Below, one piece after another: positions 45,749 to 56,224 of a stretch of 64,000 bases of DNA; position 1 is the stretch's first letter, and each line of letters opens with the position of its first letter. The translations under genes and the position numbers were made by a program. Source of the DNA: Chrysemys picta bellii (taxonomy: Eukaryota > Chordata > Testudines > Emydidae); assembly GCF_011386835.1 (NCBI RefSeq), contig NC_088792.1:222173894-222237893 (forward strand), in the 5' to 3' direction. The notes beneath the pieces are model-generated. The model saw nothing but the letters and a program-made list of their open reading frames with translations, made no database searches and had not been told where the DNA came from.

Positions 45749-48346
45749 GGGTTTTCAACCTTTTTCTTGCTGAGGCCCCACTCAACATGCTATAAAAACT
45801 CCAGGTCCCAGTGGGGGCAGGAGGGGGGTACTCAGGTCTCTGGCCAGGGGGGACCGTTGGGCATAGGCATAGTTTGACTTCTATTTTGGGGGAGGGGCGA
45901 GGCAAGGGCTGGCGGACTTGGGCCAGCTCCGCAGAGCAGGTCCAGGGAGGGAGTGCCACCTCCACCCCCTAACTCACTTCAGCAGACCACCCACCTGTCT
46001 GGGTTATGGGGGCTGCAACCAAAAAATATAACTCAAAGGGGGGACTCAGCTCAAAAAGTTTGAAAACCAACACCATTGTGCCCCCCAACTCTGCCCATGG
46101 GCTCAGGGCTTCTGACCACAGGGAGCGCCAGGGCTCAGGCTTCAGTCCCACGTGGCTCCCAGCTTCAGTGTGGGGGCGGGGATGGGGGACCACTGGGACT
46201 CCTGGTTTAGGGGGAGGGGTATCACCGGCTTCAGCCCTGCGTCGCTCCCGGCTTTGGGAGGTGTGTGTGTGGGGGCGCAGCGCTGTAATGAGAGATTTTG
46301 CTCTGAATGTTCTGAGATACCTTGCAGCACCTTAATAGAGGCTTACAGATAAATCTTGGAGGGGATTTAAAAACCACTGTAAAATTCACTTCTCCCAATT
46401 AACATAATTAAGGCAATGACAGTATCCGGACACTTCGGTTTGCATAAAACAATAATTAATTTTAAGGTTAAGGCTCTAAATAAACAGAAATTGATGATAG
46501 TTTAAATTTAGAAAATCCAACATGGCAGATTAAAATGGTGGAGACAGGAATGACGTAGTTTAAATTTAGAGAGTGGAAAATTCCAGAAGGTTCCAGCAAC
46601 TCAGAGGGAGGAGCTCTGCTATCTAAAAATAGGTTAGAGGGAGGAGATTTCACCCAAGATGGTGTCAGGGGGAGGAGCTCTTTATCTAAAAATAGGTATG
46701 ATGTAATAGGAAGGTCTAATAAATTATGTTATATTAAACAATCAGTATATAAGGCCGATACCTAGCAGGCTGAGTGTAGTGGTAGATTTAGGGTGTCTGG
46801 AAGAGCAGAAGTGGCAAGACATCCGAGGAAGAGAATGCTACCTGAAAAGAAACGAAGAAGGAAAGCAGCAGCAAAGGCGGAACTTTCCTGAGAGCAGCAG
46901 CAGAACTCTAAGGTTGCCTTCCTGCCAGCAGCTAAGGCCAGCAGCAATCACTGCTACAAAGGCAGTGGCTTCTAAGGCAGCAGCACCAGCTCCAGGGAAA
47001 CAGCAACATCCATCATCTCCAGGCACTGACATGGTCATCCGTAACATTGACAGAGCAGAAGGACTCTCAGACGAGTCATAGGGAATTTGGGTACCAGTGT
47101 AAGTCTGATCTTCTTTCTACCTATTATTTGAGAGAGCCTGGGTGTGTCTGTTAATAACATTGGATGCCTGCTTCTGAATGAGATCTCCCCTACCCATCCT
47201 GTGACTGGCTGATCACCATTCATCATCATCATGTTCCCATTACACCTCTGGTGTTTAGGGCAGCAACGAAGCTCCTCCACTCCTATCTGTTTCTGGCAAG
47301 TCTTTCAATGGTTCCCCAGCTGTGCCCCAGGCTTTTCAGCTCGGCTTCCACAGCTCTTCGCCATGTTGTTTTCAGGTGGCCTCATTTTCACTTGCCTTCA
47401 GGTGTCCTCCTTGTTGCTACTCTGGTCACCACTCAGAGGATGTTAGATATTAAATGTTAAATGTTTAGTGTTAAGTATTAATGTTAGTGTTACGTAAATG
47501 TTTTCTTTTTAATCTGTGAATATGATGATGGTTTCTCATGTGTATATAGAGGCCGCGTTGTATTAAGTACAGGGTTAGATTGTAACACTAAGATTAAAAG
47601 CCTTTGTGTATGCAGAATCTTTATATGCATGTTACAGAGAATACACTAGTTTCAATGTATGTGTTAAGTATTTTATGTAGTCTGTGTCTTATTTTGCTGC
47701 AACACTTTATTGTATTATTCTTAAATGTAATTCTATTGTGTTTTATTAAATCCTATGTATCTTTTCTTGCTTTATTAAACTCTCGGTATTTTTTTTATTT
47801 CTGTTAATATTTGTTTTTGTTTTTGAAGAATTTCTGCTTGTGTGTGTCAATCCTTGAGCAGAAGGCTGTATCTGTGTCCTTTCAGGGGTTAGCAAGACTA
47901 GCTTGCTCTGGGGAGCCTTCTGCGTGTTGGAGACAAGCCCCCTGGTAATACCCTGACAATTCCTTTAGTGCGGGCCACAACCTTGTTACCCTTTAGTTAA
48001 ATTATAAGCACTATCCTAGGCTAACATAATTAGCAGGCTTGTGTTCAAGGTGCTAAGAGCCCCAAGCATATGTGTAGGTAACATAATTGGCATCTAAAAT
48101 TTAGGGTAACACCATCAGCTTCAATCCGGCACTGCTCCCGGCTTTGAGGGGGGGTGGGGTTTGCCGGCTTCAGCCCCATGCCACTCCCAGCTTCAGCCCT
48201 TCAGGGGGGCAACCAGGACTCCCAGCTTCAGTCCCATAGGGGATGCTGGGGTTTGGGGCACCCATTTTCAGCCACAGGGCCCTGCAGCCCCCTTGAAAGG
48301 GTTCACAGACCCCCAGCTGGCTGCGGACCCCCAATTGAGAATGGTT
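45749..48346. mobile_element. hAT-like element split by a long LTR-like insertion
   Basis: The termini 'gggttttcaacc' and 'ttgagaatggttg' are inverted repeats, and GTTATATAAT occurs exactly on both flanks (45739-45748, 48347-48356). An 8-bp hAT duplication with two chance extra matches explains this. The GC-rich internal units 'cggcttcagccctgcgtcg' and 'gctcccggctttg' occur both before 46280 and after 48115, showing that the middle is an insertion. Overlapping frames (45687-46352, 48154-48438) follow these repeats. Confidence 0.8.
46284..48108 (+). mobile_element. Probable long solo LTR (endogenous retrovirus type)
   Basis: The insertion begins near 'tgtaatgagaga' and ends near 'tagggtaaca'. 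It shows a U3-like order: tandem promoter repeats built on 'gggaggagctct' with 'tatctaaaaatagg' at about 46608-46633 and 46670-46696, then TATA at 46747-46754 ('gtatataagg'). Downstream are ATTAAA polyadenylation-type signals at about 47745 and 47774. No 4-6 bp target duplication could be confirmed at these ends, so the boundaries are tentative. The 100-codon frame at 46779-47081 starts about 25 bp after the TATA and is rich in Q, A and S. It is probably leader sequence, not a protein. Confidence 0.5.
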
Positions 48347-48356
48347 GTTATATAAT

Positions 48357-51300
48357 ATACCACTATTTCTTGTGGCAGAGGTTTTTATTTAAGTGGGTGC
48401 TTATATTTAGATGCTCAAGACAATATTCTGCCTTCTAAATCAGCAATCCAATTTTCAGTCATGCTGAGCACATATCAGCTCCCACTGTGGGTGCAATGCC
48501 AGTTAAGTTTTCTAATTCTTCAGCTCTTGTATGGTTTTGTGAATGTGTCTTTTTAGCTCCCATTATTTAAATGTAAACTTTCCTGGTTTGGTATTCTTGC
48601 AGGACTTAATTACCTAACTACCTTAATTATTGTCACTTGCCAATACTTCAAGGGCTTAGTCCAATTTTTTGCATCATTCCCTGCAGGTGGATAGGACAAA
48701 TATTTATATGGAGCCTACTCTTTTTAAAGACTCTTGAAGGCTTTGTCTGCAAGTGATTCAACTCTGGCAAGTCCAATTTCCCTAAAGCAAGTTATTTCAC
48801 ATCTTCCAATGTCAATGCTACATGACTGTGAATCTCACCTAAATATGCTGTAATTTGTAAAACAATAATTGGGAAACAGAGTTAATAAAAAACACATTGA
48901 CTCTTGAAACGCTTAGTTATCTGGTACATCATGGTACAAGAATGCTAAGATTTATCTGATGCCTAGGTATCATTGTCTTTTTGTAATTGTCCAATATCCC
49001 TCCTCATTCACAACAGTCACATAAATAAATAACAATTGATCATGTCACTTATTGTAGCCGGTGAGTTTTTAATATCAGGCATTTTTTTGTTGGTGAAGAT
49101 CAATTAATTTGGGTTGGATGAAGTGTGATTCATTATGTCTGAGTCATGATTACTTCTGGATGAACTATTCAAATCACTATGGGTCTCTCTTGTGTGGCAT
49201 TGTCACTATTTATAGAACAAATATGCAATAAGCTTGCACAACTCGCCAAATCTTCCTGAATAGATAATATGCATATCTCTACACCCAAACCCTTACATAT
49301 TAGAAGTCCTAGCAATTCCTACCATCCCACTTTCACTGCCAGCATAAGGGCCAGGCAAAATTGCAATCCTTCGGCCTTGTGTGCCCCATCTGGGGTTGTG
49401 CAGCTCCATCCAACAACTTCCCTACCACTTTTTGGAGGGCTGTGCAAACAAGGCAAACAAATGACCCTGAGAAAGCAAGACATACATATTAAAAAGTATT
49501 ACCACGTAGGAAGCAGCTTTGAGAATTAAAAATGGGCATCAAAAGAAATTCAGTTAGGGTATGTCCATTTGTGCAAATAGCCTCAATGTACAGTATCTAA
49601 CACTACCCAGGTCTTATCCAGCATCTGAAAGTGTTATATACAATGTGACACATGTATGTTAGCTGCATTAATCAACAGTTGGGACTTTCAAACATGTATG
49701 TGCTAACATTTGAATTCTATAACAAATAATTGTACCCTGAAGCTGTTTTAACTTGCTCTGAGGATTGAACAAGCCTCCACTTGCCCTCAGAATTGGGCAC
49801 ACACAGAAAAGCATCCTTAAGTCACCTTCACCTACTGGTCTTGTGCCACTGGTCTCTGCTGGCTCTAAGGATTTGGCCCAATATGGCTGTATCTTTATTT
49901 GAGATAGATAATGCACATATAAAAAAAGAGTTGCTTTGTCTACTGCACTTCATGTTGATTACAGTACAACTTGCTGCTGCAGCCCAGTGTCCCAACTCCA
50001 TTGTTTTCTCCTTAGGTGTGGGATGTCCTGGCCAGGAGAAAACGAATTAATTGGGAATATTGTAAAAATTATCAGTTTTTCACTAATTATTTTCTCTTTT
50101 TAATCATACAAATCTAGGACCCTACCAGCTAAATAACCTACTATATTAATCTCTTGTGTATCACTAATTTAAAACCTTGCTTATTCTATTTACTTGAGTT
50201 ACCTTATTCAATTTTCAGTGTTATTTATTTGTAACTGACCCTCCTGTTTTGTTTCCTCACTGCATTTGCTTAGTCACATACCAGTTTATTAGTCTCACTC
50301 TCAAAAATACAAGGGACAAGAAATATAACTGAAAAATGGCATCTTAAGATCAGAAATATCACTGTTTTGCATTGCTAACTGGTGCTTATTTACAAGACGT
50401 TTAACATACTGGTGGAGTTGTAGCATTACAACAAATGATACTCAATAGAGCAATTAATGTCTTTTTTTCTCCTGCATCACAGACAGAAAATGAAAAACAA
50501 ATGACAATGAAAATTAATGTGATCTCTATTTTTTAAAAGTTAAAACACCTAAACAATCATTTCTTCAGCTTGAATTGACAGTGCCGTAAATTGTAGCCAT
50601 TATTTTTCTCTGAAAAATAAAACCAAGTGAAAGACATCTGTGAAAGCCAGCGGGAAACACAAAGCAAAAGCACATAGATGTCCAGAATTACAAAGAGTAT
50701 ACATTTATTCTATCATCTTGTGACATGGAAGAAAACCTTATTTATGGCCATCAAAGGTATGTGTTGAAACATCCCAGAATAAAAAGCTTCATGCAATATG
50801 ACAGTTGAAGGTTTTTTCAATTTTATGTCAGGCCTGTGAATAAAGCTAGACAGAAAACACTTAAGATCTCCAGCTGTCCACAGTTCAGGTACAACATGAA
50901 CAGCAGAAATGCCAGTGTCCCATACACCGGATTGCCTCAAACCTGTTTTGAAAGGACCATATCTAGGAGTCTGAGGGTCGTGTATTCCGTATGCCCAAAC
51001 TTTGTCCCCATTCTGACTAAGCAAATAAGTAGGTGTGAACATGAGGAACTAACGTAAAAGCAACAACTCAGTTCTTGAGGACGTAGTTTATTCTACAAAC
51101 TATTTTTCCAGTTCATATGGATTCCCGAATCACTGTCAGATGGAAAAGATTTAAGATCCACTTTTGAACCAGAAGCGTTTAAGTGGATGGCTTTAAACTC
51201 TCATTACCAGTCTCTGGAATGTTATTTTGATGCAGTAATGATGACTACTTAAAATATGATCATCATTAAGGTTTGTATATGCACATATATTATTCCCACA

Positions 51301-51450
51301 TTAAAGTCTGTTGCTGTATAGAAGCTGGAACATTAAAATATAATCTGTATGCAGAACACATACAAATAGTGCCTTGAAAACTCTAAGCCTTAAAATGGCT
51401 ATATTTTTATTCTGAGTTGCTTTATATTTTTCCATATTTTGTGCCAATTA
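48357..51450. other. No gene recognised
   Basis: About 3.1 kb without a recognisable repeat terminus, SINE, LTR or protein motif. Frames of 82-109 codons (49269-49529, 49668-49916, 49781-50050, 50713-51042) lack homology that I can see. This is the largest candidate for conserved non-coding or unknown sequence in the window. Confidence 0.35.
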
Positions 51451-51454
51451 TAAT

Positions 51455-51690
51455 ATTTTTCACTTATATAGTACCTTTCAGCAGAGAATCTCAAAGTGCT
51501 TGACTAGCAATAATGAATTAAATATCATCATAGCCTCATACTACACAAAAGTAATATTTCTTCCATTTTACAAATGGGACAGGTTCAGTGACTTACTCAA
51601 AGATTAGAATTAGACTCCAGGTGTCCTAACTCCCAATTCTGTGCCTTTACCCCAGAAGTGGGTAACCTAATCCTAAACTAAACTCCATAT
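51455..51690 (-). repeat. MIR-like SINE, antisense, near full length
   Basis: Read on plus: 'atagtacctttcagcagaga', 'atctcaaagtgcttgacta', 'ccattttacaaatgggacag', 'gactccaggtgtcctaact' and 'cccaattctgtgcctttac'. This is the complete antisense order of an amniote MIR-type SINE, from tail to near its tRNA-like head. Confidence 0.75.
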
Positions 51691-51759
51691 TCCCCAAATG
51701 AGCAGTGGATAAACTCCGTTTGCCCACATTTCCCCTTGGCTGCACTACTGCTTGACCCC

Positions 51760-52072
51760 TGTCAGGAATGAAGGTCTCCAGCTGGCCTGGGATCAGCTAG
51801 CTAACCACAGCTGAAACCCTTCATTGGCCAGGTCGCCTGATTTTCAGCGTCGCCAGGACTGCTCTTAAACCCAGTAGTAGGGCTTGGCCAGTGGCTGCTC
51901 AATGTTTATGCTGCAGGTGCGAGTGCACCTGTGCCTCCCCATTCTCATGCTCAGCCTTGCTCCAGTCCTGTTCTTGCCTAGTTTTCAGACCCTGCTCGGT
52001 TTCCGAGTCCTGGTTCCTGACTGCCTTGGCTCTGAGCACTAGGCCTGACCACCCATTCCCTGCTCCATGACA
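51760..52072. mobile_element. Solo LTR, 313 bp, 5-bp duplication ACCCC
   Basis: The ends 'tgtcagg' and 'ccatgaca' form the TGTCA...TGACA inverted terminal motif. An exact 5-bp duplication, ACCCC, flanks it at 51755-51759 and 52073-52077. The short length and 5-bp duplication suit a Gypsy-type or retroviral solo LTR. The strand is not certain; a TATA-like 'tcttaaaccc' lies near 51868 on plus. No internal coding region remains. Confidence 0.85.
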
Positions 52073-52077
52073 ACCCC

Positions 52078-52924
52078 TACGTACCCCTAACATTTCTATT
52101 AATTTGTATATATATTTCTGACTTTAGCTTGCTGTAAAAAAACATATTTTGTTTAGCAAATAGAGCTAAAAGTTAATTTCCAATTCCATGTGACTGCTTC
52201 AAGAGCTTCTGGGCTGTTCTGTGTGTGAGGTCAGAATGCAATTTGAAAGCTACTATTATAGAAACACTTCAGAAGAGTTGATGCTAAGCAACGTGACCAA
52301 AAAGTATAACTTATTTGTCTTGTATTCTATTAAACTTTTAATTATTTACACGACTCCTTTAAATTCTTACTTCACTTGAGGCCGTTGGCATCCTGTTATT
52401 AAATTCAGATGAATAGATTATTTGGAAAAATGGTTTTGTTCTCTTTTGCCTTTGGGTGGGTGGGAAGTCTCATAATTATTCCATGAAATATATATGTGAT
52501 CTGCATTGTTTTCCACTTTTAGAACCTTTTGTTCACAGCAAAATTCCCTTTTCTCCACTATGGCCTTGAATTTCATGAGGATTTTAACCACTGACCACGG
52601 AAGGAAGACAAGCCCCTTTGTACACCCCTTCTCATTTAGGTACCCACATAGCCCAGTGACATTAGAAATGATTATGTTTTCTTTCTAGTTTTTCTGAGAA
52701 GCCTTCCATCCCCCACTTTAGAAATTTGTAATTACATTTAATTCACATATTACAGAGAGAGCGCATCATGGTCTATAAGGGGTAGGCGCTGACAATTAAA
52801 TGGGCAGGGACCTAGTTCCTCTGGTGCATCTGAGGAGCACACAGCAGAACTCAGGACAGCAAGAAGCATAGGTGGCTTTAAGTTTATAAGCCATTTTTGC
52901 ACATCTCTGCTCCTAGGCTATTTG
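52078..52924. other. No recognised feature
   Basis: AT-rich, with no repeat or coding signal identified. Confidence 0.4.
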
Positions 52925-53347
52925 TGTGCTGAGAGCCCAGGAACCGCTGAGTCAAGGGAAGCCCTAGCTACTACCCTTTTACCTAGCTACACACTATTGT
53001 TAAAGGCTAATATTAATATTAAAAAGGCTAATATGATTCTGGGGAATATTAACAGGAGTGTTGTGTGTGAGACACAGAAGGCAATTGTCCCACTCTACTC
53101 AGCATTGGTGAGCCCAAAGATGGAGTGTTGTGTATAGTTCTGGGTGCCGAACATTAAAAAAGATGTGGACAAACTGGAAAGAGTCCAGAGGAGAGTAACA
53201 AAAATGATCAAAGATTTAGAAACCCTGACCTATGAGGAAAGGTTGAAAAAACTGGACATGTAAGTCTTGATAAAAGAAGGCGGAGGGGAGGCCTGATAAC
53301 AGTCTTCCAATATGTTAAGGGTTGTTGTAAAGAAGATAGTGATTAAC

Positions 53348-53846
53348 CAGGGCCGGCTCTAACTTTTTTGCTGCCCCAAGCAGCAAAAAAAGTGACGCCC
53401 CCCGAACCCCCGCCGAGCGCCGTGCCACGCCCCCCCCACAGCGCCGCCCCCCCCCCGCCGAGCACCGTGCCGCGCCGCCGGAGCACGCCCCCCCACCGAA
53501 ACACACCCCCCCCAGCGCCGCACCCCGCGCCGCACCCCCGCCGAGCGCCGCCCCACCGGGAACCCCCCCCCCCCCGAGCGCCGCACCACCGGAACCCCCC
53601 CCCCCCCGAGCGCCGAGCCCCGCGCCGGCCCCCTGCCGAGCGCTGCCGGACCCCCCCCCCTCGCCGCCCCCCCGCCGCCCCCCCGCCGAGCGCCATGCTG
53701 CCGGAGCCCGCCCCCCCCCCCGCCGAGTGCTGCGCTGCCGGAGCGCCACCCCGCCGCGGAATGCCGCGCCGCGCTCCCCCCGCCGCCCCTTACCAGGTGC
53801 CGCCCCAAGCATGTGCTTGGGTGCCTGGTGCCTGGAGCCGGCCCTG
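53348..53846. mobile_element. GC-rich hAT MITE, 499 bp, inside CR1
   Basis: The left end 'cagggccggctctaac' and the right end 'cctggagccggccctg' are inverted repeats. The 8-bp duplication is TGATTAAC (53340-53347) against TAATTAAC (53847-53854), one mismatch. A perfect hairpin 'acttttttgctgc' / 'gcagcaaaaaaagt' follows the left end. The interior is a degenerate tandem array of C-runs and 'gccgagcgccg' units, far more expanded than in the family member at 10596-10846. Frames of up to 189 codons on either strand are low-complexity and not genes. Confidence 0.92.
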
Positions 53847-54099
53847 TAATTAACTGTTCTCCTTGACCACTGAAGGTAAGACAAGAAGTAATGGGCTTAA
53901 TCTGTAGCAAGAGAGATTTAGTTTAGATGTTAGGAAAAACTTTCTAACTATAAGGGTAGGTAAGCCCTGGAATAGGCTTCCATGGGATGTTGTGGAGTCC
54001 CTATCATTGGACGCATGTAAAAACAACTCAGGATTGGTCTGAGTTTACTGGATCCAGCCATTGCTCAGGGGGCTGGACCTTTGAGCCCTACATTTCTAA

Positions 54100-54395
54100 G
54101 GGTACGTCTAGACTTACCTCCGGGTTCGGCGGTAAGCAATCGATCTTCTGGGATCGATTTATCGCGTCTTGTCTAGACGCGATAAAATCGATCCTGTAAG
54201 TGCTTGCCGTCGACACCGGTACTCCTGCTCCGCGAGAGGAGTACGCGGAGTCGATGGGGGAGCCTGCCTGCCGCGTGTGGACCCGCGGTAAGTACCTTGT
54301 AGTTTGAACTAAGATACTTCTACTTCAGCTACGTTATTCACGTAGCTGAAGTTGCATATCTTAGTTCGAACTGGGGGGTTAGTGTGGACCAGCCC
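54100..54395. mobile_element. Harbinger-like hairpin MITE, copy 2, 296 bp
   Basis: It is flanked by TAA at 54097-54099 and 54396-54398, splitting the CR1 tail between 'acatttcta' and 'gattctatgg'. The ends are 'gggtacgtctagactta' and 'tagtgtggaccagccc'. It is homologous to 12456-12751 throughout, with compensating indels. It keeps the hairpins 'tatcgcgtct' / 'agacgcgata' and the 13-bp stem at 54322-54334 / 54340-54352. The loop of that stem is TATTC, the reverse complement of the loop in copy 1. Confidence 0.9.
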
Positions 54396-54415
54396 TAAGA
54401 TTCTATGGTTGATGG

Positions 54416-55065
54416 AGATTTCTTGACCAGCTTTACATTTATCCCCACATATGTGGTTTAGTCAACTTTTCTCTATATTAAAATGATCTATTTGTAAATT
54501 TTAAATAAAATGTTCAGTATATTGAAGTACTGAACTACCACAGTGTAAATTAAATCCAGAATCAATTATGCCACAGCATATATGGTATTGAATTTCTCAG
54601 AAAGGATGTGAAATTTCATTACGTTATATAGGACAGCTAAAATATTTCTCTTTTCATTTTTGCTGCCTCGTTCTCTTATACTGCATCAAGCCAGGTGTAA
54701 TCTGGCTCTTCCAATTTTCTTTAATGGTCTAGGAAACAAAAGTTGTGCATGGTTTGAGAAAAGATCACCAGGTCCAGGTCTGTCAAAAAGCTCTGACTGC
54801 TTTGTACCGTGCTGGAGACACAGACCACAAAGAGTTTAACAAGCTAGTTAAAAATAGGTGTACAGATGCTCCATGTCATTGGAAGAATGGAAAACAGAAA
54901 ACAAACAAACAAACAAAAAAAACAGGCCAATCTAGCACAAGTTATTTAATTAATTAGCAACATCTGAAGTGCCAAATTAATTGCTTGGAGACAAACAAAT
55001 GGTTCTAATGGACTTCAGAAGGAGCCTTTCATGCATTTCTTTTGAAAGGGTTTGGCCCTCACTAG
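54416..55065. other. No recognised feature
   Basis: AT-rich sequence; an (AAAC)n-like patch lies near 54900-54920. Nothing else is recognised. Confidence 0.4.
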
Positions 55066-55073
55066 CCTGTGTG

Positions 55074-55231
55074 CAGAAGTGGCGTTAGGCATAAGCAGAC
55101 TGAGTAATTGCTTATGGCCCCAAGCAGCTCAAGCCCCCTCCCCATTCACTTTGTATTATGCATTGTGTGTGTGTGTGTGTGGGGGGGGAATATTCCTGCT
55201 TAGGGCCCCCAATGGGCCAGCAATGCCTCTG
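55074..55231. mobile_element. Short hAT MITE, 158 bp, perfect 8-bp duplication
   Basis: The left end 'cagaagtggcgttaggc' and the right end 'gccagcaatgcctctg' are imperfect inverted repeats with CAG/CTG tips. The exact 8-bp duplication CCTGTGTG lies at 55066-55073 and 55232-55239. A (GT)n run followed by eight G sits inside at about 55166-55188. Confidence 0.92.
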
Positions 55232-55239
55232 CCTGTGTG

Positions 55240-56220
55240 TCTTCAACCTGCCCTCTGTTCGCTTTGGTTCCTATCGTGTATTACATGAGCATCCAAACTC
55301 CCCCTGGAGTCTAAGGTAGTTTTGGTTGTGCAAGGAATGCAGGATAAGACTCTTTGTGATTCCAGGGCTAAATTCTCCTGTCACTTATTCTCATTGGGAC
55401 AGCCCTGATGTAACTGTTTATGTTTAATGTAACTACTGTACATGCATGAGAATTAGTAATGTATTCATTTGTTAGCATTGCCAGAGCTTTATATGTAAAC
55501 TCACATTTGCAAGGGTTTGTAATTCATCCATATAAACTTTTTTCAGCTCAAAACATTTCAGGTCCCTATATAGAAGCAGTTGAAAAGTTTAGAATAAAAT
55601 CCATGTAATATATACTTCAGGAGTATGCCACCAATGGGTGCTCAAGCACATGTTTTATTGCCAGGTAAGGAAAAAGTGACTTAAGCTTTTGAAAGTGAAA
55701 TATTGGAAAGCATTAGTAATTACACAATGGAGGTGATGCCCTTTTGGTATTTTAAAATATGGTTGATGAACAGCTGATGAACAGGGACTGCAAGTCTTAT
55801 AACATTTTTTTCTTAAGGCTTTTGAATATGCCTATCTTAATATTTTTATGGTACCTATAGTACTAAACAATAAACATCTGTGGTTTATAGAGTGATACTC
55901 AGTTCAGAAATTGCTTTAATAGAATACATTCACATTGTAGTTTATTCTGCTGTGTCTATTTTCATAGTCATTCTTGAAAGCTTAATATTTCTATCTTAAA
56001 TATTTTTAAAGTTCAACTGAAATTTTTTTGAAGTAACTTTAGTTAGACCCACTGTATTGAAGATATTCATACTGAAAGCTAAGTGTTTGATATTCATTCT
56101 TAATTCACACAACTCGGCTGAGGTATTACCAATATCGTTGGATGTTGAATGATGCTACTTATAAAATGTCTACAATACAGCTGGTTGGAAAATGTTTGTG
56201 TCTCTGAGGAAGATTTAAAA
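55240..56220. other. No recognised feature
   Basis: AT-rich sequence, no recognisable repeat or gene. Confidence 0.4.
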
Positions 56221-56224
56221 AACA

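Larger units (their letters stand above)
52925..54415 (+). mobile_element. CR1 LINE 3' portion, interrupted twice
   Basis: Before the first break: 'ggctaatatgattctgggga', 'attgtcccactctactcagc' and 'aaactggaaagagtccagag'. Between the breaks: 'gacaagaagtaatgggctta' and 'ttaggaaaaactttctaac'. After the second break, the terminal 'gattctatgg'. All are in CR1 order. The interruptions are a hAT MITE (53348-53846) and a Harbinger-like MITE (54100-54395), each with its own target duplication. The CR1 is 5'-truncated inside ORF2 and is the oldest layer. Confidence 0.93.

Noticed and set aside
46779..47081. 100-codon frame just after a TATA box as a small gene
   Set aside because: Sequence is low-complexity Q/A/S, inside a probable LTR, and there is no sign of conservation; kept only as a note.
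53315..53910. Long open frames (up to 189 codons, both strands) rich in G, A, R or P
   Set aside because: They lie in a low-complexity C-run array inside a hAT MITE with TIRs and target duplication; all frames stay open because of composition.
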